Shown: positions 20,272 through 28,658 of the stretch, one piece after another
Layout of the letters: every line of letters starts with the position of its first letter
Numbering within the stretch: position 1 is the first letter of the stretch
NCBI RefSeq assembly: GCF_001598495.1
Contig: NZ_BCZB01000022.1
Coordinates: 1 to 50,083, forward strand
DNA length: 50,083 nucleotides
Source of the DNA: Neokomagataea thailandica NBRC 106555
GTDB taxonomy: Bacteria > Pseudomonadota > Alphaproteobacteria > Acetobacterales > Acetobacteraceae
Direction of reading: 5' to 3'
Notes under the pieces: generated by a model
Database searches by the model: none
Seen by the model: only the letters and a program-made list of their open reading frames with translations
What the model was told of the DNA's origin: nothing
Position numbers and translations under genes: made by a program

Positions 20272-21009
20272 TTACTGTTGTTCACCAAGGTCATGTTCAC
20301 CTTCAGCGACCCGTGCTTCTGCTGCCATGCGCCATGAGGCATCATGTGGGGCTGCGGCAAGGGCACGCCGATAGAGGCTGAGTGTATCACGATTGATGTG
20401 ACCGTCGCGTTTTACCATAGCTTCGGCAAGGCTGAGGGCTAATTCTGGTGAGAATTGTGTCTGGAGTGCAGCTTGCCAATCGGCAATTGCAGCGTTGGTT
20501 AGGCCGGAGCGGAGTTCGACCTGCCCCAGAAGCGTGTGGCCCGGAACGTAAGATGGGCTTTCGGGCGGGAAGGTAGCGACTGAGGCTTGTAACTTCTGGA
20601 TGAGTGCCATTGTGTGCGGGTCTGGTGCAATCCCACGGGAGGCAAGGGGTTGGGGTGGTAAGGCTGGGTGGCCGTTTGAAATATACAGAATGCCCGCGCA
20701 GACGGGGATGCTGATTCCAAGGAGCAGGAAGGGGAGAAGCCGCCGTTTTTGTATGGTTGAGGCGGTAATACTGTTGTCAGTGCTGCTATCCGCAGCAAGG
20801 AGGCGGCGTTGGATTTCAAGCTGTGCGGCTGAATAGTCAGACCCCGTGACGAGGCCGAGGTGCTTATCACGATCAAGTTCGGCTAACTGCCCACGATACA
20901 ACGCGAGGGCCGATTGACGTGCGCCAACGCGGAGTTGTGCCCAACGCAGGCCGACCATGACAGGGAGCAAAGTGATGAGGGTGATGAGCAGAAAGCTGAT
21001 CCAACTCAT
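20272..21009 (-). CDS. ccmI: Cytochrome c maturation protein CcmI
   Basis: A 245-residue membrane-anchored chaperone that holds apocytochrome c for the haem lyase (CcmFH). Helix 1 is SFLLITLITLLPVMVGL. A basic cytoplasmic loop contains the typical YRGQLAELDRDKHLGLV and EIQRRLLA segments. Helix 2 (FLLLGISIPVCAGILYI) leads into a periplasmic TPR-like domain (HTLLGQVELRSG, IADWQAALQ, LYRRALAAAPHDA). The call rests on this architecture plus its position as the last ccm gene. It overlaps ccmH by 4 bp. The periplasmic domain is shorter than in many CcmI proteins. Confidence 0.85.
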   Translation of the reverse strand: MSWISFLLITLITLLPVMVGLRWAQLRVGARQSALALYRGQLAELDRDKHLGLVTGSDYSAAQLEIQRRLLAADSSTDNSITASTIQKRRLLPFLLLGISIPVCAGILYISNGHPALPPQPLASRGIAPDPHTMALIQKLQASVATFPPESPSYVPGHTLLGQVELRSGLTNAAIADWQAALQTQFSPELALSLAEAMVKRDGHINRDTLSLYRRALAAAPHDASWRMAAEARVAEGEHDLGEQQ

Positions 21010-21482
21010 GATTGATTCTCCCGGGTAAGCATGGCGAGGCGTGCGCGTTCGTCTTCGGTTAAGTCATTGCTGGGTGTTGCGTTATTGCGATGGCGGAACT
21101 GCCACCATGCCAGCCCGATGCCACTGAGAAGGGCAAGGCCCGGCATGATCCAAAGGAGGGCGGTGGTGATGGACAATGGCGGGGAGAGGCGAATGAACGT
21201 GCCGTAGCGGTCTGTCATCCACATCATGATTTGTTGGTCTGTTTTGCCCGTTTCGACCTGTTCACGCACAACGCGGCGGAGGTCACGCGCGAGGGGGGCG
21301 CTGCTATCCTCGATGCTCTCATTTTGACAGACGAGGCAGCGCAGCTGTGCACCAATGGTTTCTGCACGTTGTTCTTGTGCCGGGTTTGGCAGCATTTCGT
21401 CCGGGCTATCAACAGCAAAGGCTACCCCCACAGCGCTGATGCTGAAGGTTAGGGCGCAGAGAAGGGAGAGGTGTTTTTTCAT
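21006..21482 (-). CDS. ccmH: Cytochrome c maturation protein CcmH (CcmL/CycL type)
   Basis: A 158-residue thiol oxidoreductase that reduces or holds the CxxCH motif of apocytochrome c ahead of haem ligation. A signal peptide ends near residue 24. The family motif LRCLVCQ presents Cys49 and Cys52, followed by NESIEDSSAPLARDLR and IMMWMTDRYGTFI. A single membrane helix (ITTALLWIMPGLALLSGIGL) anchors it, with a short charged tail. It is the short form without the CcmI-like extension, consistent with ccmI being separate. It overlaps ccmG and ccmI by 4 bp each. Confidence 0.95.
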   Translation of the reverse strand: MKKHLSLLCALTFSISAVGVAFAVDSPDEMLPNPAQEQRAETIGAQLRCLVCQNESIEDSSAPLARDLRRVVREQVETGKTDQQIMMWMTDRYGTFIRLSPPLSITTALLWIMPGLALLSGIGLAWWQFRHRNNATPSNDLTEDERARLAMLTRENQS

Positions 21483-22057
21483 CGGTAAGGCGCCAGAAGG
21501 GGGCGGATTTCCGCGTCAAAAAGCTGGGGGGTGAGGCCGGAAGCATTGTGCCATAAAATGCGTCCTCCCGGTGCTATGAGGAAACTTTCAGGTACGCCGG
21601 TGACGCCCCAATCAATGGCGGCACGTCCGTTTTGATCGGTGGCAACGCGGGCATAAGGGGAGCCATCACGGTGGATGAAGGCCGTGGCATCTTCTGGTTT
21701 ATCTTTATACGCAATGCCCCAAATGGGGATCTCTTGAGCGATGATACGTAACCCCGGCATTTCGGCCACGCAGGGAATGCACCAAGATGCGAAGAAATTG
21801 AGCAAAATGGGTGTGTGCTGGCTTTGTAGCTCTGAGGCATTGAAGCCGGTGGTTTGATCGGCGTTAGCCCCGGATGCTGGAAGGCCGGGGAGGGAAAAAT
21901 GAGGTATTGGGTGGCCAAGCTGGGGTGTATTGACCGCACGGGGGTCAAAGCCGCCATTTTGCATGCCGTGCAGCATCCGCCAAAACCCGAAGCCTAAGGC
22001 GCTAGCCCCCACAATGGGGAGAGCCGTCAGGAGTTTACGCCGTGATGTCGTGCTCAT
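21479..22057 (-). CDS. ccmG: Periplasmic thiol:disulfide oxidoreductase CcmG/DsbE
   Basis: A 192-residue membrane-tethered thioredoxin-fold protein that keeps apocytochrome c cysteines reduced. An N-terminal signal anchor (ALPIVGASALGFGFW) precedes FASWCIPCVAEMP, which carries the active Cys93 and Cys96. Further thioredoxin features are PILLNFFA, the family-specific WGIAYKD, and the cis-Pro segment WGVTGVPESFLIAPGGRI. It overlaps ccmF and ccmH by 4 bp, which supports coupled translation of the maturation proteins. Confidence 0.95.
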   Translation of the reverse strand: MSTTSRRKLLTALPIVGASALGFGFWRMLHGMQNGGFDPRAVNTPQLGHPIPHFSLPGLPASGANADQTTGFNASELQSQHTPILLNFFASWCIPCVAEMPGLRIIAQEIPIWGIAYKDKPEDATAFIHRDGSPYARVATDQNGRAAIDWGVTGVPESFLIAPGGRILWHNASGLTPQLFDAEIRPLLAPYR

Positions 22058-24039
22058 GATGTTTTCTCCGCAAGGGCTGTTGCGCGGCGTGGGGCACCGA
22101 TGCGTAGGCGGCGGTCAGACAGCGAGAGGCCACCCCCAATAGCCATAATCAGCGCGCCGAGCCACATCCATGGGGCGAGAGTGTTGTTGTGCAAACGCAA
22201 GACATAGGTTGTGTTCGCACCTGTGCCTTGTTGGTCACCGATGACGCCGTAGAGATCACGTAGGAAATTGGTGTGAATGGAGACCTCGGTTGTGGTTTGA
22301 TGCTGTGAGGTGAAATCTCGCTTTTCAGGGTGCAAAATGGTGATGACATGCCCGTTATGGCTGATGGTGATGTCGGCTCGTAGGGCATTATAATTCGGGC
22401 CGCGCAGATGGCGGATGTTCGTTAAGGTCCAATCATCCCCGGCGAGGTGGGTTGTATGTCCGATGGGGACTTCAACAATGGCGTGCTGTGCGCTGGACAT
22501 GCCACTCAGGCCGAGAACCGTAATACCCGCGCCGATATGGGCCAGTGTAGCGCCCCATGAGGAGCGTGGGAGTGAGCGCGCGCGTGAGAGCACGGAACGG
22601 AGAGTGCCGCCGGGCAGGCCGAGGCGGCGCGCCATATCCGCGATGGATGCCGCGATAACCCAAACAGATAAAACACCACAGGCGATGGGGAGAATGCCTG
22701 AGAAGTGCCACCAGCAGAGCGCTAACCCGACGAGGGTGAGGGGAATGGCTGTACGCAAATGAGCAAAGCTACGGGGGAGATGCGCACGTTTCCACGGTAG
22801 GGCGGTGCCGAGGCCCATGGCCAGCAAGAGCGGGAGGGTTAGCGGGATAGTGGCTGCATCAAAAAATGGTTTGCCGACGGAGATGGTCCGCCCGGCGAGG
22901 AGTTGCATAAAGGGCGGGTACATTGTGCCCGTGACGACAACGGCACAGATGGAGCAGAGCAGAATATTATTGAGCACCAAGGCGCCCTCACGGGAGACGG
23001 GAGCAAACAAGCCGCCCGCCGTGAGGGAGGGGGCACGCCATGCGAACAGGCTGAGTGAACCACCAATGACGATGGCTAAAAGTGCCAAAATGAACACGCC
23101 GCGTGCGGGGTCATTGGCAAAGGCATGCACGGAATTCAGGATACCGGACCGGACGAGGAAGGTGCCGGAGAGTGAGAAGGAGAAGGTGGCGATGGCGAGC
23201 AATACCGTCCAGATCTTTAGGCCTTCTCGCTTTTCCACCACGATGGCGGAATGTACGAGGGCCGTTCCCGTGAGCCACGGGATAAGGGAAGCGTTTTCCA
23301 CCGGGTCCCAGAACCAATATCCGCCCCAGCCGAGGACGTAGTAAGACCACCATGAACCGAGTGCGATGCCACAGGTGAGGAAGGCCCAAGCCGCGACGGC
23401 CCAAGGGCGCACCCAGCGACCCCATGCGGCGTCAACGCGGCCTTCAATAAGGGCGGCGACGGCGAAAGCAAACGGCACAGCAAAGCCGACATAACCCGTG
23501 TAGAGAATGGGTGGATGAAAGGCGAGGCCAGGGTCTTGCAGCAAGGGGTTCATGCCTTGCCCGTCCATAGGCGCGGGGTATAGCCGCTCAAAGGGGTCTG
23601 AGGTCAGCAGGCAGAAAAGCTGAAAACCAGCAGACACACCGCCAAGAATGGCAAGGACACGGCCGCGTAAAATATCGGGGAGGTTGCGCCCAAAGAGAGA
23701 CACAGCACCACCGCACAGGGCCAAAATTAAGGTCCAGAGGAGGACGGAGCCTTCGTGGCTGCCCCAAACGCCGGTGATTTTATACAGGAGGGGTTTGGCA
23801 ATGGCGGAGTTTGCTGCGACGTTTTGGACGGAAAAATCATCGTGTACGGCGCATAAAATCAGGCTGAGAAAAGAGAGGCTGAGCGCAATAAGTTGGCCAA
23901 CGGCTAAAGCTGGTGCCAGTGCGACCAAGCGTTGATGTTTGGCGCTATGAGCCGCCCAGAGCGGTATAGCGCATTGGAAAACGGCTAAGACGCAGCCAAG
24001 GGCGAGGGCAAAGTGCCCTTCTTCAGGTCCAAAAAACAT
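22054..24039 (-). CDS. ccmF: Cytochrome c haem lyase subunit CcmF
   Basis: A 661-residue polytopic inner-membrane protein that receives haem from holo-CcmE and attaches it to apocytochrome c. The early segment NSAIAKPLLYKITGVWGSHE is typical. The WWD haem-handling domain follows (GSWWSYYVLGWGGYWFWDP), then VENASLIPWLTGTALVHS. About 14 helices and a large periplasmic domain before the last helix (ITILHPEKRDF region) match the family. It starts 6 bp after the ccmE stop. Confidence 0.96.
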   Translation of the reverse strand: MFFGPEEGHFALALGCVLAVFQCAIPLWAAHSAKHQRLVALAPALAVGQLIALSLSFLSLILCAVHDDFSVQNVAANSAIAKPLLYKITGVWGSHEGSVLLWTLILALCGGAVSLFGRNLPDILRGRVLAILGGVSAGFQLFCLLTSDPFERLYPAPMDGQGMNPLLQDPGLAFHPPILYTGYVGFAVPFAFAVAALIEGRVDAAWGRWVRPWAVAAWAFLTCGIALGSWWSYYVLGWGGYWFWDPVENASLIPWLTGTALVHSAIVVEKREGLKIWTVLLAIATFSFSLSGTFLVRSGILNSVHAFANDPARGVFILALLAIVIGGSLSLFAWRAPSLTAGGLFAPVSREGALVLNNILLCSICAVVVTGTMYPPFMQLLAGRTISVGKPFFDAATIPLTLPLLLAMGLGTALPWKRAHLPRSFAHLRTAIPLTLVGLALCWWHFSGILPIACGVLSVWVIAASIADMARRLGLPGGTLRSVLSRARSLPRSSWGATLAHIGAGITVLGLSGMSSAQHAIVEVPIGHTTHLAGDDWTLTNIRHLRGPNYNALRADITISHNGHVITILHPEKRDFTSQHQTTTEVSIHTNFLRDLYGVIGDQQGTGANTTYVLRLHNNTLAPWMWLGALIMAIGGGLSLSDRRLRIGAPRRATALAEKTS

Positions 24040-24045
24040 GGGTCG

Positions 24046-24573
24046 TTAACCTCCCGTTTTTGTATTTTTGTGGGAGGAATCCTCGGAGGAGGTCATCGTG
24101 TTCCAACTTGCCGCATCTGGCGCTTTGCCAAAGCGTGGATCCCATTTCCCTGTGCGGCGCAGTTCTTCAGCCACTTCTTTGGGCATATAGGTTTCATCAT
24201 GCTTGGCGAGGACTTCGCTGGCGGTGAAGGCTCCACCACGCTCTACGGTGCCAAGGGCGACCACACTTTGTCCCTCACGGAAGAGGTCAGGCAGGATGCC
24301 AGCATAGCTCACGGTGATGGCGGCCTGGCCATCGGTAATTTGGAATTCATTGACGGGTGTATTGTGTACCACAATCCGGTGCAGTGATCCCGCTACGACC
24401 ATACCACCAAGCCGGATGGTGCGGTCTGGGCTTGGTGGGTGCGCTCGAACCTGTGATGGTGCCATGAAAAACACGATATTGGAGGAGAAAGCGCGGAGCG
24501 TTAGGCCAGCAGCAAGCCCCAAGCAGGCAAGGCAACTGATGACCAGCCAGAGGCGGCGTGTTTTGCGTGTCAC
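24046..24573 (-). CDS. ccmE: Haem chaperone CcmE
   Basis: A 175-residue periplasmic haem carrier with one N-terminal anchor (LWLVISCLACLGLAAGLTL). The OB-fold body includes IRLGGMVVAGS and VSYAGILPDLFREGQ. The covalent haem-binding His125 with Tyr129 appears in LAKHDETYMP, matching the HxxxY motif of this family. The C-terminal tail of about 35 residues is flexible and charged. It overlaps ccmD by 4 bp. Confidence 0.96.
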   Translation of the reverse strand: MTRKTRRLWLVISCLACLGLAAGLTLRAFSSNIVFFMAPSQVRAHPPSPDRTIRLGGMVVAGSLHRIVVHNTPVNEFQITDGQAAITVSYAGILPDLFREGQSVVALGTVERGGAFTASEVLAKHDETYMPKEVAEELRRTGKWDPRFGKAPDAASWNTMTSSEDSSHKNTKTGG

Positions 24574-24755
24574 GATGCTTCCTCCTGTGTGGTGGTGCGT
24601 GTGGCGGCGGGGGAGCGTCGGTGGTCAAGCTGGGCCAGACGTGCGCGGGCACGGCGTAAACGCAACGTGGCCGATACGCCGAGGAAAAGCGCGGTGCCCA
24701 AGACCAAGCCGTAAGATGCGACGATATAGTCCCAGTGGTGCGGCAGGGTTATCAT
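24570..24755 (-). CDS. ccmD: Haem exporter protein CcmD
   Basis: A 61-residue single-span protein that joins CcmC and CcmAB to release haem-loaded CcmE. It shows the family pattern of aromatic residues before the helix (HHWDYIVASYGLVLGTALFL) and a basic RRARARLAQLD segment after it. It is placed between ccmC and ccmE with 4-bp overlaps on both sides. Confidence 0.88.
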   Translation of the reverse strand: MITLPHHWDYIVASYGLVLGTALFLGVSATLRLRRARARLAQLDHRRSPAATRTTTQEEAS

Positions 24756-25573
24756 AGGGGTGGGGCCTCTGGCAGTTCGGTGGCGTGCGCTGGTGCAGTG
24801 TGAGGAGTGGAGATGGATGCTGTACGATTGCGCGAGCGGGTGAGAATTTGCCGGGTGCGGCTCTCAAAAATGCCAGAGCTAATACGGGCAATGATGACCG
24901 CCCCAGTGCCGAAGCTAAAGCCGATCGTGGTGATGAGCAAAGGCCAGAGCATGCTCATGGACATGGTGGGGGCGCCGGTGAGGGTGATGCTGTCCGGCTG
25001 ATGCAGGGTGTTCCACCATTGGACGCTGAATTTGATAATCGGCAGATCAATGGCGCCAGCAAGGGCGAGGATACCTGCCGCGCGTTGTCCACGGGCGGGG
25101 TCATCAAACGCACGAATGAGCGTGATATGCCCAAGATAGAGGAAGAACAGCACAAGCATGGAGGTCAGGCGTGCATCCCAAACCCACCATGCTCCCCACA
25201 TGGGTTTGCCCCATAATGAGCCAGTGATGAGGCAAAGTGCTGTTGCGCACGCGCCGACGGGACCGATCTCAAGGGCGGCAAGGTCGGCTAATGGGTGCCG
25301 CCAGACGAGGGATAGCAACCCGCAGATAGCCAGGCTGAGATAACAGGATGAGGCCAGCCACGCTGTTGGGACGTGAATATACATAATCCGAACAGTATCG
25401 CCCTGCTGCCAATCGGCTGGAGCGTAAATAAGCCCCCAGATCACGCCGACGGTCAAAAAGATGAGTGCGAGGGCTGTGAAGATCGGAAGGACAATACGGG
25501 CCAAGCGTAAGAATTGGCCGGGATTGGCATAGCGATGCAGTAAGCTGGGCGTTGTTCGCACTGTTTCTCTCAT
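24752..25573 (-). CDS. ccmC: Haem transporter CcmC
   Basis: A 273-residue polytopic membrane protein that loads haem onto CcmE. It has six predicted helices, with the first beginning near LARIVLPIFTALALIFLTVG. The tryptophan-rich haem-handling segment is GKPMWGAWWVWDARLTSML, and the flanking HVPTAWLA and QWWNTLHQPDSITL loops carry the two conserved axial-His positions. It is the first gene of the ccm operon in this window. The usual partners ccmA and ccmB are not upstream, where a divergent EVE-domain gene lies instead. Confidence 0.95.
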   Translation of the reverse strand: MRETVRTTPSLLHRYANPGQFLRLARIVLPIFTALALIFLTVGVIWGLIYAPADWQQGDTVRIMYIHVPTAWLASSCYLSLAICGLLSLVWRHPLADLAALEIGPVGACATALCLITGSLWGKPMWGAWWVWDARLTSMLVLFFLYLGHITLIRAFDDPARGQRAAGILALAGAIDLPIIKFSVQWWNTLHQPDSITLTGAPTMSMSMLWPLLITTIGFSFGTGAVIIARISSGIFESRTRQILTRSRNRTASISTPHTAPAHATELPEAPPL

Positions 25574-25722
25574 CTCCGTTGCGCTAGGGCTTGTTCCAGA
25601 TAGTCGTTACCGGTTTTTGCGGGAAGAGGTGTGCTGTCTCTTTCTTCCTATGACTGTTATCACAAAATCCGTGATCGGCGGTGGCAGGTTATGTCAGAGG
25701 CTTCATGAAGGAGAACGATGCA

Positions 25723-26142
25723 GTGGCTTATTGGTTGATTAAGTCTGAGCCTGAAGCGTTTTCATGGGCACAGCAAGTTGAGAATGATGTCGAGCCATGG
25801 ACGGGGGTGCGTAACTACCAAGCGCGTAATAATCTCTCTGCGATGCGCTGTGGTGATTTGGCGTTATTTTATCACTCTGTGAGTGAAAAGCAGATTGTTG
25901 GTGTCGTTGAGGTGGTGAAAGAAGCTTATGCGGACCCTACGACGGATGATGCGCGTTGGGTCTGTGTGGACGTGCAGGCTAAAGGCGCTTTTTCAGAGCC
26001 GGTGACGCTCGCGGCGATTAAATCCGACCCTGCTTTGGTGGATATGGCGCTGCTGAAGCAGTCTCGTTTGTCCGTCGCGCCGGTAACGGATGATGAGTTT
26101 GCGTATTTGACCCGTTTGGGGGCTTGGCACGGCAACAGATAA
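25723..26142 (+). CDS. EVE domain-containing protein
   Basis: A 139-residue protein consisting of a single EVE domain, a PUA-related fold that binds modified nucleotides in RNA or DNA. It begins with the family-defining YWLIKSEPEAFSW and continues with WTGVRNYQARNNLSAM, GDLALFYHS and the IVGVVEVV strand. I chose GTG 25723, which makes the protein begin MAYWLIKSEP; AAGGAGA at 25708-25714 is well spaced from it. In-frame starts at 25681 or 25705 lack such support. Its ligand is unknown. It is divergent from ccmC and ends in a strong terminator. Confidence 0.9.
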   Translation: MAYWLIKSEPEAFSWAQQVENDVEPWTGVRNYQARNNLSAMRCGDLALFYHSVSEKQIVGVVEVVKEAYADPTTDDARWVCVDVQAKGAFSEPVTLAAIKSDPALVDMALLKQSRLSVAPVTDDEFAYLTRLGAWHGNR

Positions 26143-26147
26143 GGTAT

Positions 26148-26177
26148 CACTGGAACGAGGCTAGCCTCGTTCCAGTG
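26148..26177. terminator. Bidirectional terminator, EVE gene and secreted protein gene
   Basis: A perfect 13-bp stem (CACTGGAACGAGG / CCTCGTTCCAGTG) with loop CTAG lies between two convergent genes and is followed by TGTTTGG. Confidence 0.8.
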
Positions 26178-26184
26178 TGTTTGG

Positions 26185-26724
26185 TTAGTGAATGTCGGAT
26201 GAATCACCATTTACGAGGAGGTCTGTAGAACCTTTGGTGGTCTGGCCGGCATAGCTGCTGGGTGTGCGGTCGCTCTGATAAGGGGCGATGACAGGCGCGT
26301 TAAATTTTACGGGCATGCCGAAGATACTGAAATGAGAGGGCAGATTATTGGGGCCATTTGTGCGCTGCTGTGCGTTGCCGCCGGGTAGGCCGAGTGGTGC
26401 GTGGGTGCGGGCTTGTGCGCTGAAATTGCTCAACGTTGCCTCTGTGTCTTCCACTTCTGTGTAGCCATGGGGTGGGGGTGGGGCGCCGCCATCCGGCAGG
26501 GCGACTTGCTGTGCCGGTGTGAGGGGTTTTGCTGGGCTATTGTTCAGCATATGCGCAGCGCTGGGGGGAATCTGCGGTAGGGTGCTTGTATTGCCAGCAT
26601 GATGTGTGTGTGCGGCGTAAGCAAGGCATGGGGCCATACTGAACAGAAGGGCGGTTGCACGGAGTTTTTTGAGAACAGCAGCCCGTATATTTGAGGGAGC
26701 GTCCCTGTAAAAAGCGATGGTCAT
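26185..26724 (-). CDS. Secreted low-complexity protein, unknown function
   Basis: A 179-residue protein I do not recognise. A long N-terminal region with a hydrophobic core (ATALLFSMAPCLAYA) reads as a signal peptide cut near residue 31. The mature part is rich in Pro, Ala, Ser, Thr and His, with a DGGAPPPPHGYTEVED segment, and appears largely disordered. I chose ATG 26724 because the upstream sequence contains AAGGA at a suitable distance; the open frame continues to 26841 without similar support. It faces the divergent EcsC gene. Confidence 0.6.
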   Translation of the reverse strand: MTIAFYRDAPSNIRAAVLKKLRATALLFSMAPCLAYAAHTHHAGNTSTLPQIPPSAAHMLNNSPAKPLTPAQQVALPDGGAPPPPHGYTEVEDTEATLSNFSAQARTHAPLGLPGGNAQQRTNGPNNLPSHFSIFGMPVKFNAPVIAPYQSDRTPSSYAGQTTKGSTDLLVNGDSSDIH

Positions 26725-26839
26725 GCTGCCGTCCTTCACTGCGGGATTATTGAGCTTGATTGCCAAGTTTCCCAATACTGTATGAAACCTGCTATCCACT
26801 AAACGGTTTCCCGTCCAATAAACAGGAGTTTTGACCGTC

Positions 26840-27676
26840 ATGACTGTAACGAATGGCGCACAGCTTCCGTCTAGCGAATTCGTCTCGCGGGCGCTGGATG
26901 GTGAGGCATTAGCCCAATTACAAGCTGTATTGGCGCGGGTTGAACAAGGGCGTGGGACTCTTGTGCGCTTAGCTGACTTGATGGGCGGTGCCGTGGGGCA
27001 GGTGACGCGTCTTGGTATGCGTGGCCTAGGGATGGCGCCTGCTGTTCAGCAGCGAATCGAACAAACTGCCGAGAAAGCGTTGCGGCATGCTTTTGACGTC
27101 GCGATTGTTGGGATGGTTAAGGAGGGCGAGGTCACGCCCTCTGTGTGGCGTGAGAATGCGAGCCAAGCCGTGGTTGCCGTTTCTGGTGCGCTGGGCGGCT
27201 TTGGCGGTGTGTTCGGGTTAGCGCCTGATATTGGCGTAACCACACTGACGATCATGCGCGAGATTGCGCGGATTGCGCGTGAAGAAGGCGAAGACCTGAC
27301 ATCAGAAGACACGCGCCATGCGTGTTTAGAAGTGTTTGCACTGCGGAGTTTCCCATCGCGCAATAGTGGTGAGGAGGGGGAGCTTGGTTTCTTCTCTGCG
27401 CGCGCGTTGTTGCGTGGCCGCCCGATTGTCATGTTGATGTCTGAAGTCGCGGCGCATTATGGCATTGGGCTGTCACGCAAATTTGCATTGCAGATGGTGC
27501 CGGTTGCGGGGGCTTTGTGTGGTGCGTCTTTGAATGCGGCGTTCTTGTCACATTATCGTGCGTTGGCACGTGCGCATTTTACCATTCGCCGTCTTGAGCG
27601 GAAGCATGGTCGTGCTGTGCATGAGGCCGCGGTGGATTTGCACGCGGCAGGCCCGGATTCTTCTGAAGCCTTTTAG
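26840..27676 (+). CDS. EcsC family protein
   Basis: A 278-residue protein of the EcsC family, named after a Bacillus gene next to an ABC transporter; its biochemical role is unknown. The recognisable core is a glycine-rich hydrophobic stretch (VSGALGGFGGVFGLAPDIGV) followed by TTLTIMREIARIAREEG and ACLEVFALRS. A second hydrophobic, glycine-containing segment lies near residue 220 (ALQMVPVAGALCGASLNAAF). I chose ATG 26840, with AGGAG at 26824-26828; a TTG at 26831 is in frame but too close to that site. Confidence 0.82.
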   Translation: MTVTNGAQLPSSEFVSRALDGEALAQLQAVLARVEQGRGTLVRLADLMGGAVGQVTRLGMRGLGMAPAVQQRIEQTAEKALRHAFDVAIVGMVKEGEVTPSVWRENASQAVVAVSGALGGFGGVFGLAPDIGVTTLTIMREIARIAREEGEDLTSEDTRHACLEVFALRSFPSRNSGEEGELGFFSARALLRGRPIVMLMSEVAAHYGIGLSRKFALQMVPVAGALCGASLNAAFLSHYRALARAHFTIRRLERKHGRAVHEAAVDLHAAGPDSSEAF

Positions 27677-27690
27677 AACACTCTGGTTTG

Positions 27691-27728
27691 AGCCGAATGT
27701 TCTGGGGGTTAGGACGTTCGGCTGAGTT
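27691..27728. terminator. Probable terminator after the EcsC gene
   Basis: AGCCGAATGTTCT and AGGACGTTCGGCT pair over 13 positions, two of them G-U, around a 7-nt loop. GAGTTTTC follows. It overlaps the end of the small convergent membrane-protein gene. Confidence 0.55.
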
Positions 27729-27945
27729 TTCTGATCTCAAAGAGTGCGGAGACGAAAAAACCTGCCAGCATGAATTTTCCGAGCAGGAACATAAGGGGGG
27801 CAGCGTCCGGTTGGAGGACGCTCATAATGGCGGTGATCAGTGCGCCGGATAGATACACAAAGGCGAGCGGCATCGTGTAGGCTCCATAGTTGTGATGTGG
27901 GGAGGGTGGAAACCACGCATGATGCGTATCATATGCCGTGTTCAT
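27709..27945 (-). CDS. Small two-helix membrane protein, unknown function
   Basis: A 78-residue protein I do not recognise. About 25 polar, His- and Pro-rich residues precede two hydrophobic helices (PLAFVYLSGALITAIMSVL and LMFLLGKFMLAGFFVSALF), with a short basic tail. It is divergent from aat, 35 bp away, and convergent with the EcsC gene. Coding potential is supported by the clear two-helix pattern and the fit between its neighbours. Confidence 0.55.
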   Translation of the reverse strand: MNTAYDTHHAWFPPSPHHNYGAYTMPLAFVYLSGALITAIMSVLQPDAAPLMFLLGKFMLAGFFVSALFEIRKLSRTS

Positions 27946-27980
27946 GGTGCTAGCGCACGATTCCAGGAGTATGGCGACGC

Positions 27981-28658
27981 ATGATTGAAACGCTGTTGGA
28001 GCGTTTGACGCCGGATATGCTGCTGCAAGCTTATGCTGCGGGTGTGTTTCCCATGGCTCCAGACCGGGAAAGTCTTGAGTTGTCGTGGTACAGCCCGGAG
28101 GAGCGTGGCGTTATCCCGTTGGATGGGATGACGATACCGCGGCGATTGATGCGAACCGTTCGTTCCGGGGCTTTTACCGTAACGGCAGACCGTGATTTTC
28201 AAGCGGTGATCAGGGCCTGTGCGGAGCCTGCACCCGGCCGTGAAGAAACATGGATTAGCGAACGCTTGCAGCATCTTTATGAAGCGCTCTTCGCTTTGGG
28301 GCATGCCCATTCAGTTGAAGTATGGGACGGTGAGGCGCTGGTTGGTGGTTTGTACGGTGTGTCTCTCGGCGGTGTGTTTTGTGGTGAGAGTATGTTCTCA
28401 CGTGTGCGTGATGTTTCGAAGATTGCGTTGGTGCATTTGGTTGCCGGGTTAAGGCATGGCGGATTTTGCTTGTTGGATACGCAGTATACAACGCCGCATT
28501 TGATGCGTTTGGGTGGGGTTGGTATTTCTGGGCAGCGTTATCGTGCGCTGTTGGAAAAAGCCTTGCCGGTTGAGGCTGTTTGGCCTGAGAATTTTTCATT
28601 GGCTGCGCTGCGGTCAGAGATCGAGAGACTTCATCCTTCGGAAGGGATACGTTCATGA
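27981..28658 (+). CDS. aat: Leucyl/phenylalanyl-tRNA--protein transferase
   Basis: A 225-residue enzyme of the bacterial N-degron pathway that adds Leu or Phe to N-terminal Arg or Lys of target proteins, marking them for ClpSAP. Family motifs are AYAAGVFPM near the start, WYSPEERGVIPLDG, ETWISERLQHLY, HSVEVWDGEALVGGLYGV, GESMFSRVRDVSKIAL and LLDTQYTTPHL. The ATG at 27981 has AGGAG 11 bases ahead. Its stop overlaps the next gene's start by 4 bp, so it is translationally coupled to two secreted proteins of unknown role. Confidence 0.95.
   Translation: MIETLLERLTPDMLLQAYAAGVFPMAPDRESLELSWYSPEERGVIPLDGMTIPRRLMRTVRSGAFTVTADRDFQAVIRACAEPAPGREETWISERLQHLYEALFALGHAHSVEVWDGEALVGGLYGVSLGGVFCGESMFSRVRDVSKIALVHLVAGLRHGGFCLLDTQYTTPHLMRLGGVGISGQRYRALLEKALPVEAVWPENFSLAALRSEIERLHPSEGIRS

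Noticed and set aside
27971-27988. Tiny frame ahead of aat as a leader peptide
   Set aside because: The AGGAG is only one base from its ATG, so that site serves the aat start better, and five codons is too short to support.
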